From: Paenibacillus sp. HW567
GTDB taxonomy: Bacteria; Bacillota; Bacilli; Paenibacillales; Paenibacillaceae
Length of the DNA stretch: 64,000 nucleotides
Reading direction: 5' to 3'
NCBI RefSeq assembly: GCF_000374185.1
Contig: NZ_KB910518.1
Coordinates: forward strand, 5,070,530-5,134,529
Shown here in pieces: positions 36,588 to 45,210 of the stretch. The first letter of the stretch is position 1; every line of letters begins with the position of its first letter. Position numbers and translations under genes: made by a program. The notes beneath the pieces were generated by a model, which was given only the letters and a program-made list of their open reading frames with translations, was not told the origin of the DNA and searched no databases.

Positions 36588-36727
36588 AAGCGAAAACCCA
36601 CCGCGTAATAGGTTGGCACCCTAACGGTGGGTTTCGCTTGAGCTAGCTATTTTGTTCATGCGCGCCGTGGTGATCCACATGGTCCTAAAGGAGACTTTGC
36701 CGTTGGCGCGGCGGAGTCTCCTTTTTT
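36588..36727 (+). other. Two strong consecutive RNA hairpins, second with terminator tail
   Basis: The first hairpin pairs AAGCGAAAACCCACCG (36588) with CGGTGGGTTTCGCTT (36625). The second pairs AAAGGAGACT (36688) with AGTCTCCTTT (36714) and ends in a six-T run, so it is a good plus-strand terminator. The arrangement resembles the 3' region of small type I toxin transcripts of Firmicutes, but no toxin frame is found upstream. It may be a small RNA or a relic. The gene-free stretch is 36474-37231. Confidence 0.55.
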
Positions 36728-36896
36728 AGTATAAGGAAACGTTGAACATCTTGACACCCATTAATTTAGCACTTGTCCATTGGACCGCAACGAAAAGCGT
36801 TGATACTGATTTGATGCGAGTTGCTCCTCAGACCTATTTACCTGTAAACAACTTTTAATGCTGAACACATACCAGCCAGTCGAATTCCCGCCGGCC

Positions 36897-37079
36897 AATT
36901 GTATTTACTGCAATTAAAAAGGTGCAAAGTCCCCTTTTTCTAGTGATAGCTGTATTCTGTACAGTTAAAAATGACGGAAAACCTCTTTTTACAAAATAGC
37001 TGTAAATATAAGTGTACAAAGTGCAATTAGAACAGTTTCCACACAAAAATAGCACTCTTTAATTGCACCAAATACAGTT
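36897..37079. repeat. Four-palindrome intergenic element, copy C
   Basis: Sites of the form YTGYA-N5-TRCAR begin at 36899, 36950, 37012 and 37063 (51, 62 and 51 bases apart), the same architecture as at 3289. Examples are CTGTATTCTGTACAG and TTGCACCAAATACAG. The sequence between the sites is not alike between copies. It lies downstream of the GH42 gene and upstream of the ypsA hairpins. Confidence 0.85.
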
Positions 37080-37231
37080 AGGGCTTAGGTGTGAAGACAG
37101 ACATGAGCTTAATCGGGTATCTTCCCTCGGGCAACATAAAAAGGGCAACACCCCCAGGCACCGAAGCCCGGAGTATCGCCCTCTTTTGTCATATCTCACT
37201 GGTTATTGCCTTGCACCATTTCAAGCTGCAC

Positions 37232-39262
37232 CTATTGCTTATCCGACAAAATCAGAACTCCCCGGCCCGGGACAACGGCAGTGCCGCTGAATTTCTTGCC
37301 GGTCAGCAGATCGGTGCGTTCAGTAGAGCCGATATCCGCGCTAAGCTCGCCTTCTTTGTGATTCAGCAGGAACAGGTAGGATACACCGTCCTTGACGCGT
37401 TGTACGGATTCGATGCCTTCCGGTGCGCTTACCAGCGGAGAAATCTCCTGCTCTGCGCACAGGTTCGACAGGAACCCTTGCAGGAATGCCGCATCCGGGC
37501 TGGTCGCCACATAATAGGCTTTACCTTCGCCAAAGCTGTTCACCGTCAATGCCGGCATGCCTTTGTAGAAGTCGGAGCCGTACTGTGCCAGCACTTCTGC
37601 GCCTTCGGCGTGAATCAGATCGCACAGCAGGTCGCATGGGTACGTGCGGTTCAGCGCCCCCCATTCTTTGTTCATGACGATTTCATTGCTCATTCCCGGC
37701 AGCAGCGCGTCAATTTCCTCGGCCCAGATGCCAAGCACCTTGCGCAGCTCTCCAGGGTAGCCGCCTACGGTAACCAGATCATTTTCATTTACGATTCCGC
37801 TGAAATAAGTGGTAACGAACGTGCCGCCCGCCTTCACGAAGGCTTCAACCTTCTCGGCAAAACCCGGCTTAATCATATACAGCACCGGTGCAATGACGAT
37901 TTTGTATTTGGACAGCTCCTCTTCGACACCGATCATATCGGCTTCGATGTTCTGCTGATACAGCGCATCGTAATATTTATGCACTTCATTCACGTAATCC
38001 AGCGCTACCGAAGGTCCGCTTGAAAGATCAAGCGCCCAGCGGTTTTCCCAATCGTAAATGATCCCGATCTCCGCCTGGCTGCGCGCATCCAGCAACTCGC
38101 CGCCAAGCTGCTCCAGCTCTTTGCCGAGCTCGGCGCATTCCCGGAACACCCGTGTGTGCTCATGTCCCACATGCTCGATCACCGCACCATGGTACTTCTC
38201 GCAAGCGCCGATGGAACGGCGGAGCTGGAAGAACAGCACCGTATCCGCGCCGCGCGCTACCGCCTGATAGCTCCACAGACGCATTACGCCCGGGCGCTTC
38301 AGCGAGTTGTACGGCTGCCAGTTCTGCTGGCTTGGCGTCTGCTCCATCAGCATGAACGGCTGTCCATTTTTGAGGCCGCGCATCAGGTCATGGGTCATTG
38401 CTGTATGGCTGACCGGGGTATCCAGCGACGGATAGTTATCCCAGGAGACCACATCCATGTGCTTGGCCCATTCAAAATAGTTCAGCTCCGGATAGAAGCC
38501 CATCAGGTTGGTTGTAACCGGAACATTCGTGCTGTGCTCCTTGATGGCGTCATATTCGATTTTGTAGCATTCGAGCAGACTGTGGGACATGAACCGGCGG
38601 AAATCAAGGGAGATGCCCTGGAAGTTGGTCCGGTTGCCGTTCCACTCCTCACTCAGCTCGCTCGGCAGGACAATTTCCTCCCAATCATAGAAGGTATGTC
38701 CCCAGAAACGGGTATTCCACGCTTTGTTGAGGGCATCCAGCGAGCCGTAACGGTCCTTCAGCCAGACGCGGAAAGCCGCTTCGGATTGCTCGGAATAATC
38801 GTAGCCGCCATATTCATTGGAGATATGCCAGGCCACCAGCCCCGGATGGTCCTTGTAGCGCTCGGCGAGCTTGCCTGCAAGCTTGGCGGCAAACTTACGG
38901 TACACCGGACTGTTCGGATTGGAGTTGTGGCGTCCGCCGAATTTGCGTTTTCTGCCCTGCACATCCACCCGGGTAACTTCGGGATAGCGGTGTGCCATCC
39001 AGGCCGGATGAGCGCCGGTGCTTGTGGCCAGGCAGACATAGGTTCCATTTTTATATAAGCGGTCCATTAATTCATCAAGTCCTGAGAAATCATATGTGTC
39101 TTCAGACGGCTGAATGAGTGCCCATGAAAATACATTAATCGTCGCAACATCAATACCCGCCAGCTTGAACATCCGTTCATCCTCTGCCCATACCGGGGCG
39201 TCCCACTGCTCAGGATTGTAATCTCCACCATACCAAATCTTCGGCAATTTATCGTTGATCAC
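37232..39262 (-). CDS. Beta-galactosidase, glycoside hydrolase family 42
   Basis: A 676-aa cytosolic enzyme that cleaves beta-galactosides with retention. The TIM barrel has the opening KIWYGGDYNPEQWD, the acid/base glutamate in HISNEYGG near 148 and the nucleophile glutamate in MLMEQTPSQQNWQ near 305. A trimerisation domain and a small beta domain follow. GTG at 39262 is preferred since AAAGGAT lies nine bases before; a GTG three codons earlier abuts that site. A perfect GTAAACGTTTAC lies 39 bases upstream over the probable -35 region, so CcpA repression is likely. Divergent from an AraC gene that may activate it. It differs clearly from the second GH42 at 41.46 kb. Confidence 0.93.
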   Translation of the reverse strand: MINDKLPKIWYGGDYNPEQWDAPVWAEDERMFKLAGIDVATINVFSWALIQPSEDTYDFSGLDELMDRLYKNGTYVCLATSTGAHPAWMAHRYPEVTRVDVQGRKRKFGGRHNSNPNSPVYRKFAAKLAGKLAERYKDHPGLVAWHISNEYGGYDYSEQSEAAFRVWLKDRYGSLDALNKAWNTRFWGHTFYDWEEIVLPSELSEEWNGNRTNFQGISLDFRRFMSHSLLECYKIEYDAIKEHSTNVPVTTNLMGFYPELNYFEWAKHMDVVSWDNYPSLDTPVSHTAMTHDLMRGLKNGQPFMLMEQTPSQQNWQPYNSLKRPGVMRLWSYQAVARGADTVLFFQLRRSIGACEKYHGAVIEHVGHEHTRVFRECAELGKELEQLGGELLDARSQAEIGIIYDWENRWALDLSSGPSVALDYVNEVHKYYDALYQQNIEADMIGVEEELSKYKIVIAPVLYMIKPGFAEKVEAFVKAGGTFVTTYFSGIVNENDLVTVGGYPGELRKVLGIWAEEIDALLPGMSNEIVMNKEWGALNRTYPCDLLCDLIHAEGAEVLAQYGSDFYKGMPALTVNSFGEGKAYYVATSPDAAFLQGFLSNLCAEQEISPLVSAPEGIESVQRVKDGVSYLFLLNHKEGELSADIGSTERTDLLTGKKFSGTAVVPGRGVLILSDKQ

Positions 39263-39298
39263 GAATCGCACATCCTTTATAGTATAAGTATATCCTTA

Positions 39299-39313
39299 TT
39301 GTAAACGTTTACT
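39299..39313 (-). promoter_or_regulatory. Probable CcpA cre site
   Basis: TTGTAAACGTTTACT, containing the perfect palindrome GTAAACGTTTAC at 39301-39312, matches the cre consensus TGNAANCGNWNNCW. It overlaps TTTACA, the likely -35 box of the GH42 gene, with a TATACT-like -10 about 17 bases on. A LacI-family sugar repressor would be an alternative binder. Position predicts carbon catabolite repression of GH42 and perhaps the divergent AraC gene. Confidence 0.75.
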
Positions 39314-39373
39314 GTATCGCTTTAAATATAATAATAGCGCCTCACCATATAATAATATGGAACTCAACAGGAG

Positions 39374-40219
39374 ATGAATGTTTTGCTTGTGACAGCCCCC
39401 CGCAGAATTGTGTTTGCCCAGGAAGGCGGACACCCGTTGCCAATTACCCTAGACAGTATGGGGTACAACCCTGATCAGGAAAAAGTATCCCGCCCCGACG
39501 GCTACCATGCCTACCACTGGCTCCAGACTTCACAGGGCGAAGGCGTGATTCATTGCGAGAACAAACAGCTTACGCTCGCCGAAGGCAGCGGTGTGCTGCT
39601 CTTTCCGGGTACCCCCCACCGTTATGAGGCGCTCTCCGCTGAGCCTTGGTGCACGTATTATCTGACCTTCGAAGGAAGCTCTGCCCGGCAGATTCTCGAT
39701 TCGCTCGGCATGAGCGCCAATTCGTTCTACCGCTGGGAGAGTGAAGCTCCGCTGCCACTGATGCTCAAGGAAATGCTCGACCGCCATGATGCCGCTGAAG
39801 ATATGTTCAGCCTCGGTGCTTCTACGGATGCTTACCGCTTCCTGATTACCCTGAGCAAATACGGGCAGCTTCACAACAATACCCCCATTTCCCGCAATGT
39901 GGACAAGCTGCAGCCGCTGCTCAAATGGATGGACAGCCACTATGGCGATCCCGATATCGGACTGCATGATCTGGCCGCGCAGTTAGATGTATCCGGGCGC
40001 TATCTCAACAGCCTGTTCATGCAGACCTTCGGCCTCTCCCCTTACGCCTACTTCGTCCGTCTGCGTATCCGCAAGAGCAAGGAGCTGCTGGTCAGCCGGC
40101 CCGATCTCACGGTAAAAGCGATCTCGCAGCGGGTCGGCTTCCGCGATGTCAGCCACTTCGTGGCCACCTTCCGCAAGCAGTCGGCGATTACGCCGGAGCA
40201 ATTTAGGCGGCTGCACTAA
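39374..40219 (+). CDS. AraC family transcriptional regulator
   Basis: A 281-aa regulator. The N-terminal cupin sensing domain (about 20-120; HYEALSAEPWCTYYLTF-type strands) likely binds a sugar. Two helix-turn-helix motifs fill about 180-281 (GLHDLAAQLDVSGRYLNSLF; KAISQRVGFRDVSHFVATFR). It is divergent from the GH42 gene across a 111-base region containing the cre site and is the obvious activator of it. ATG 39374 directly abuts AGGAG; a TTG at 39383 would be better spaced, so the start is uncertain by three codons. Confidence 0.9.
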   Translation: MNVLLVTAPRRIVFAQEGGHPLPITLDSMGYNPDQEKVSRPDGYHAYHWLQTSQGEGVIHCENKQLTLAEGSGVLLFPGTPHRYEALSAEPWCTYYLTFEGSSARQILDSLGMSANSFYRWESEAPLPLMLKEMLDRHDAAEDMFSLGASTDAYRFLITLSKYGQLHNNTPISRNVDKLQPLLKWMDSHYGDPDIGLHDLAAQLDVSGRYLNSLFMQTFGLSPYAYFVRLRIRKSKELLVSRPDLTVKAISQRVGFRDVSHFVATFRKQSAITPEQFRRLH

Positions 40220-40233
40220 AGGGCGCGTTGGTG

Positions 40234-40500
40234 TTAGGGCTTTGAACAAGTTGTGTCTGCAGAGGGGAGGAGGAGAATCTCCGTCACTGCGAGAAATGTT
40301 TGGACTTTCGGCCGCTGTTATTCTCGGATTCCTGATTTGAACCGCCAGGTGGTTGGAATCCGAGAATAGCATATGCTTCCGATGCGAGCTTTCCGTTGGA
40401 AAGCTTTCAGGCGGTCGCTATCGCTCCTACAGTTCCAAAATTTCTCTCCGTTCCTCCCCTCTCCTCCTGGGCTTGCACCCAAAACCATTCAAACCCTAAA
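40234..40500. repeat. Fold-back intergenic element, copy 2
   Basis: A 267-bp element. Its ends are inverted: TTAGGGCTTTGAACAAG at the left and CATTCAAACCCTAAA at the right. It shares GAAATGTTTGGACTTTCGGC and CTACAGTTCCAAAATTTCTC with the elements at 29845 and 43617. An inner stem pairs TATTCTCGGATTCC with GGAATCCGAGAATA; the same stem in copy 3 has a different sequence but still pairs. Confidence 0.75.
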
Positions 40501-40748
40501 GCTCCGCGGCTGATTAGAACACAGCGCGGAAAGCAGTACAGACGTGCGCGGCTGTTAAGAACAGCGCGCAAACACAGCAATACATGAAAATCTAAACTCG
40601 GCTGCTATGGGCAGCGAGCAATACAATACATACAGACCCAGAGTGCAAGCTCGACGTGTATAAGCCCCTCGCAGCGCAAATTAGTGCTCAACACTGAAGC
40701 CCCTCAATTGCTTACATCATATAAGCCTTGGCATACAGCCAACCGGAT

Positions 40749-40850
40749 CGCCAGCGGGAATTTGTCCGCTTAACTTTGTCGAAATCCCGATTTTAGTGGC
40801 GCCAGCGGGAATTTGTCCACTTAATTTTTGCCGAAAACCAGCTTCAAAGC
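40749..40850. repeat. 51-bp direct repeat with inner palindrome, two copies
   Basis: CGCCAGCGGGAATTTGTCC begins at 40749 and again at 40800, 51 bases apart, and similarity continues through each unit. The palindrome AGCGG-N8-CCGCT is exact in the first unit and weaker in the second (CCACT). The period equals that of the arrays at 17.7 kb and the palindrome clusters. Confidence 0.7.
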
Positions 40851-41280
40851 CCGCAGGGGGCGAATTAGTGGTACTGTTTCCCCACTAGTAGAGCGTCAGA
40901 TTTACAATGGAGGAGTAGGGCGTGGGATGCCCGAAGGACAGAAGGCGTGGAGCGCTCCTCCCTCAGGCATCCCCCTTCCCAGACGGGGTTCGTTCTTGAA
41001 TTTGCGTTTGGCTCGGCGTTACGGACTGTGGTGCGCTTAATTCCGATGAGAGTCACGGCTTGGGGAAGTTACGGACACCACGGGCTTTATGATCGAATAT
41101 TCCGCTCCTAAACGTTCCTTTGGGAGACCATAAGCGCCCGTCGGTCCGTTAAGCCGCAAAAATTGACGTTTTCTTGCGAATAACGCCTCTCAAGTCCGTA
41201 AGGAGCCGACACGGCTGCTGCGGTTTCTTTTCACCCACCCCTGTGTGTATGACCTCACCCACAGATTTAGCTCTGATGCC

Positions 41281-41349
41281 GGACTACGGCTGTTTGGGGA
41301 GCCCATACGCTTAATGGACTACGGCTGTTCCGGGAGTCCATACGCTTAA
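41281..41349. repeat. 35-bp direct repeat, two copies
   Basis: GGACTACGGCTGTT begins at 41281 and 41316, each unit ending CCATACGCTTAA. The second unit is flanked by GGACT / AGTCC inverted pairs, which become GGACT / AGCCC in the first. Confidence 0.75.
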
Positions 41350-41459
41350 ATTAGTGGTACAAATTCCATTTGCATGAAGAACCCCTTCGGAATTCCACTC
41401 ACTCTCTGCTCACACAACAATGAAGCACCGCAGGCCCGCCCCCCGCTCACTTTCCCCCG

Positions 41460-43457
41460 CTACAGCTTCAATATCTCCACCCCGTAAGGCGCAAGCGCCA
41501 GCTCGCCAGAGCGCTCCCCGCCGTCGAGCACGCTGGAATAGCGGCGCGACAGCGGAACAGCCTGAGGCTGCCGGCTCAGGTTCAGCAGGAACAGGAAGCT
41601 GCCGCTCTCCCCGCTGCGGACACTAGCCTGAACGCCTTCCGGCAGGCCCGCGAAGCGCAGCAGACCCTCCTTCTCCGCCACTCCTTCCAGCAGGCCGGAC
41701 CAGTAGCTCTCTTCGGCATGGGTGCCGAAGTAATAAACCTGTCCCTTACCGAAACGGTTGACGGTAACAGCCGGGATGCCGGCATAGAAATCATCGCCAT
41801 ACCAGGCGATAGGCTCAGCCGTAACCGGCGTGAGCAGATCATTCCACTGGCTGCATGCATAGGCAGTGCCCTCTTCATCCACAATGCTGTGCGGCTCTGT
41901 GCCGATTGGATCATACTCATCCACACGCACCCCGGCAGCATGGCTCAGCAGGCCGGGCAATTGCTGCATCACCGCTACATTGTTCATGTGCTTCACCCCG
42001 CTGCGGTTCGTAAGGATCAGCGTGCCGCCTTCCGCTGCAAAAGCCTCAAAACCCGCAGCAGCCTCCTCATCCATCAGATAAAGACTTGGGGCAATGACCA
42101 CTTTGTAGCCATCCAGCGCTTCTCTCCAGTTGATGACATCACAGCCGATGCCGAGCTTCGTAAGCACACGGTGATATTGCTTGATATTCTCGTAATAATC
42201 CATGTTCTCCACCTGCGGCTGGATGTCCAGCGCGACTAGCTGCTCGTGGGAATTCAGGATTGCGGCCTCATTCTTCAGCACCGTTCCCTTCAGCAGATCC
42301 GACAACTGATTGACCTCCCCCGCGAACTGGGTGAACTCCGCGAACCGGCGTCCCGGTACATTGCTGTGGTCGATCAGCCCATGCCAGAACTGCTCCGCTC
42401 CGGCTGCTGCGCTTCTCCAGCGGAAATGCACCACGGTATCCGCGCCTCTGGCGATGGCCTGCCAGGCATATGCACGGATGAATCCGGGATATGGTGTGCG
42501 CCACATCGGCATCCAGCAGACCGGTGACCCGCTTAGCTGCTCCATGATCCAGAAATTTTGCCGCTTAATGCCGCGGGTCAGATCCAGAGACAACGCTCCG
42601 CTGTAAGGAGTGGTAGACTGCTTGGCCGGAGAGGTGTTCGGATAATAGTCAAAAGCCGCCACATCCAGTTCCTCCCCCACCGGATACAGATTCAAGCGCT
42701 GCGGATAGCTGTGGAAGTTATGGGTGATGAAATGCTCAGGACATACGGTTCGCAGAATATCTATCTGCGCTTTCTGGAAATCGGCCACCGCTTCCCACTG
42801 AAAACGCTGAAAATCAAGCAAAAGCGACGGATTCTGATGGGGCGAACCGCCGTACGGAACCGTCAGTTGCTCCCAAACGCTATACTCCCCGCTCCAGACC
42901 ACCGTCCCCCAAGCCTCATTAACGTTCTCCAGAGATCCGTATTTCCCCTTCACCCAGGTACGAAAGGCGTTGTTGCAAGAATCGCAGTGACAATCTAGCA
43001 TGCCGAATTCGTTGTCGGTCTGCCAGCCGATCACAGCCGGATGGCTGCTGTAATGCCGCGCGAGACGGTCTATCATACGGTTTCCGTATTTACGGAGCGA
43101 GGCACTGTTATAACACCGGTGCCCGCGCACCCCTTCATGAAAAATCCGCCCGTCCGCAAACACCGGCAGCACATCGGGATAATCATGCGTCAGCCAGCGC
43201 GGCGGCGTAGCCGTGGGGGTCCCGATAACGACCAGCAGGCCGTACTTATGGAACAGGCCAATTGCACGATCCAGCCAGCCGAACTGGAAATCTCCCTCCG
43301 AAGGCTCCAGCCGGCTCCAGGCAAACTCCGCCACCCGGACCACCCGGACGCCGCTTTCCTTCATTAGCTTAACATCCGGCTCCCACAACGATTCATCCCA
43401 GTGCTCAGGATAGTAATCAACCCCTACCTGAACATTCATATAGCTGTCTCTAGCCAC
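41460..43457 (-). CDS. Beta-galactosidase, glycoside hydrolase family 42
   Basis: A 665-aa cytosolic enzyme of GH42. The barrel starts VGVDYYPEHWDESLW, with acid/base glutamate in WQTDNEFGM near 147 and nucleophile in WIMEQLSGSPVCW near 310. The CHCDSC near 158 and other cysteines fit the zinc-binding four-cysteine cluster of GH42 enzymes. The GTG at 43457 has AGGGGG 11 bases before; ATG at 43439 is an alternative. It lies downstream of the sugar importer but is separated from it by a fold-back repeat and a terminator, so it probably has its own promoter. It likely hydrolyses the galactoside brought in by that importer. Confidence 0.93.
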   Translation of the reverse strand: MARDSYMNVQVGVDYYPEHWDESLWEPDVKLMKESGVRVVRVAEFAWSRLEPSEGDFQFGWLDRAIGLFHKYGLLVVIGTPTATPPRWLTHDYPDVLPVFADGRIFHEGVRGHRCYNSASLRKYGNRMIDRLARHYSSHPAVIGWQTDNEFGMLDCHCDSCNNAFRTWVKGKYGSLENVNEAWGTVVWSGEYSVWEQLTVPYGGSPHQNPSLLLDFQRFQWEAVADFQKAQIDILRTVCPEHFITHNFHSYPQRLNLYPVGEELDVAAFDYYPNTSPAKQSTTPYSGALSLDLTRGIKRQNFWIMEQLSGSPVCWMPMWRTPYPGFIRAYAWQAIARGADTVVHFRWRSAAAGAEQFWHGLIDHSNVPGRRFAEFTQFAGEVNQLSDLLKGTVLKNEAAILNSHEQLVALDIQPQVENMDYYENIKQYHRVLTKLGIGCDVINWREALDGYKVVIAPSLYLMDEEAAAGFEAFAAEGGTLILTNRSGVKHMNNVAVMQQLPGLLSHAAGVRVDEYDPIGTEPHSIVDEEGTAYACSQWNDLLTPVTAEPIAWYGDDFYAGIPAVTVNRFGKGQVYYFGTHAEESYWSGLLEGVAEKEGLLRFAGLPEGVQASVRSGESGSFLFLLNLSRQPQAVPLSRRYSSVLDGGERSGELALAPYGVEILKL

Positions 43458-43505
43458 TCATCCATTCCCCCTTCATAGGCGTCATGCTTTTACCATTCGA
43501 TTTTA

Positions 43506-43553
43506 TCAAAAAGACACCCCGCCTCACATCAATGATGGGAAGACGGAGTGTCC
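43506..43553 (-). terminator. Terminator of the galactoside importer unit
   Basis: The minus strand folds GACACTCCGTCT with AGGCGGGGTGTC and is followed by TTTTTGA. It lies beyond the fold-back element after the binding-protein gene and before the GH42 gene start. The gene-free stretch 43458-43841 contains only this and the repeat. Confidence 0.8.
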
Positions 43554-43616
43554 TTTGCAAATCCACTTTTTCCAAAAACAAGCTTGATCCCTATTGGACC
43601 TCTCTGTATGTTGTCA

Positions 43617-43831
43617 ATATAAGTTGAACTTTAGTTTTTCATATTCGGGCCTAGTTGTAACTGCGGGGAATGTTTGGACTTCCAGCCGCTGTTGCCTGCA
43701 GATTTCTTGATTTGTACCGCTCTTCGCGGTGGAAATCCGCAGGCAAAGGCGGACGCTACCGCTCTTCCAGTTCCAAACTTCCCCTCCGTTACTTCTGCCC
43801 TTTTTATTCTTCTTTCAAGTTCAACTTATAT
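43617..43831. repeat. Fold-back intergenic element, copy 3 (most complete)
   Basis: A 215-bp element with ends ATATAAGTTGAACTTTAG and AAGTTCAACTTATATG forming an inverted terminal repeat. The arms AACTGCGGGGAATGTTTGG and CCAAACTTCCCCTCCGTT pair imperfectly. An inner stem pairs GCCTGCAGATTTC with GAAATCCGCAGGC. It begins right after the stop of the binding-protein gene at 43842 on the minus strand and so would be transcribed in its 3' region. Confidence 0.82.
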
Positions 43832-43841
43832 GTTTCAAGCC

Positions 43842-45149
43842 TTATTTCTTCAGCTTATCCCAAGCGGCCTGCATGTTCTTCTCCCAGCCGGCTTCATCCG
43901 ATTTACCAGCGATCAACTGCTGGATCACACTGGCGAATTCCTGAGTAACGCCATCAGGGAATTTGGAGGATTGCAAACCGTATACCTTGTCTTCCTTTAC
44001 ATAGTTCCATACATCCGTACCCAGTCCCCCAATCACATCAGGAGCAACCTCGAGGGTTTTCAAAGCAGGGATGAATTTCCATTTTTTAGTGATATATTCT
44101 TTACCCATGTCGGAAGTAACGAGCCAGTTGAGGAAGGTCTTGGCTTCTTCTTTGGATGCGGAATCCTTGTTGACTACCAGGTTGGCAGGGATACCTACAG
44201 TCATTTTGTCGTTCTTGGCGGCATCATCACTGATTGGCATAGGGAACATACCGATGTTCATGCCGGGCTTAATGTTGTCTACCAGCGTTTGTGCCCAGTT
44301 GCCTTCCTGCATCATAGCCGTTTCACCATTGGCGAACATGGCCAGGTGAGTGTTGGCGTCTGTAGTCAGAGGATTTTTCTGGCCGTACTTTACAGTCAAT
44401 TGAAGCAGGTTGCTCCAGTCCTTGAATATCGGGTTGCCTACGATAGAAGCTGTGCCTCCGTTGAGTCCCTTGATGAATTCATCTACATTATCCTGCTGTG
44501 CAAAAGCTACGCTGATGCCCTGGTTGCCCAGCAGCCACCATTCCTGATAAGCGTTGCCGAAAGGAATTACATTGATGGCCTGAAGCTTCTTCGCGTCTTC
44601 CTCAAGCTCGGTGATCGTTTTAGGCGTTTCGGTGATACCGGCTTTGGCGAACAGATCCTTGTTGTATATATAACCGATACCTTCAAGGTTCATTGGCATC
44701 CCGTAGGTTTTACCGTCCTTGGTCATTGGCTCTGCCGCCATAGGAATCAGATCCTTCACCCAAGGCTGATCGGACAGGTCTTCCAGCTTGTCTGCCCACA
44801 GGTCCATTTCGGCGTATCCGCCATTGGAGAAAATATCAGGCGCATCGCCGGAAGCAAATTTTGTTTTCAGGGCTGCCGCATAGTCTGCGCCGCCGCCAAC
44901 AGTTTGAATGTCCAGCTTAATGTTTGGATGCTCTTTTTCAAATTCAACCTTCAGCTCATTCAGCCCTTCAACAATTTCGGTTTTGAACTGAAAGATTTTA
45001 ACCGTTTTCACTTCGCCGGATGTGTTGCCAGCGCTTCCATTTGATGCATTAGAAGCAGCTTTATTATTGGAATTTCCGCCACAAGCCGCAAGCACGACTG
45101 TCATAAGCATTACGGAAGACAGCATCAGTGCAGAACGTTTCTTCATCAT
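43842..45149 (-). CDS. Sugar-binding lipoprotein, family 1 (ABC importer)
   Basis: A 435-aa lipoprotein with a signal peptide ending LAAC near 23, a Gly/Asn/Ser linker and a typical two-lobe MalE-like fold (EFEKEHPNIKLDIQ; GNEGWAQ-type NWAQTLVDN; SKEEAKTFLNWLV). It captures an oligosaccharide outside the cell and gives it to the MalF/MalG-type permeases encoded just upstream. With GH42 enzymes on both sides the ligand is probably a galactoside or galacto-oligosaccharide, which is inference from context. It is third in its operon. Its 3' side is followed by fold-back element copy 3 and the terminator. Confidence 0.93.
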   Translation of the reverse strand: MMKKRSALMLSSVMLMTVVLAACGGNSNNKAASNASNGSAGNTSGEVKTVKIFQFKTEIVEGLNELKVEFEKEHPNIKLDIQTVGGGADYAAALKTKFASGDAPDIFSNGGYAEMDLWADKLEDLSDQPWVKDLIPMAAEPMTKDGKTYGMPMNLEGIGYIYNKDLFAKAGITETPKTITELEEDAKKLQAINVIPFGNAYQEWWLLGNQGISVAFAQQDNVDEFIKGLNGGTASIVGNPIFKDWSNLLQLTVKYGQKNPLTTDANTHLAMFANGETAMMQEGNWAQTLVDNIKPGMNIGMFPMPISDDAAKNDKMTVGIPANLVVNKDSASKEEAKTFLNWLVTSDMGKEYITKKWKFIPALKTLEVAPDVIGGLGTDVWNYVKEDKVYGLQSSKFPDGVTQEFASVIQQLIAGKSDEAGWEKNMQAAWDKLKK

Positions 45150-45210
45150 TCTAATTTCCCCCTTGAATAATTTAACTGCTGAAATTTATGTGGAACGGGG
45201 GCTCGGGTCA

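Larger units (their letters stand above)
40220..41459. other. 1.24-kb gene-free, repeat-rich region
   Basis: No convincing gene is present on either strand. The stretch contains the fold-back element at 40234-40500, a 51-bp direct repeat at 40749, and a 35-bp direct repeat at 41281. Between them are shorter inverted pairs such as GTTACGGAC (41079) against GTCCGTTAA (41134 region). Both neighbours end or begin cleanly, so it is not a decayed gene that I can identify. Confidence 0.6.

Noticed and set aside
36588..36640. Riboswitch
   Set aside because: A single long hairpin without a recognisable aptamer, and the plus-strand transcript leads to a terminator rather than a gene.
40828..41040. 70-codon frame in the gene-free region
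   Set aside because: No ribosome site, no similarity to a known family, and it overlaps repeat sequence.
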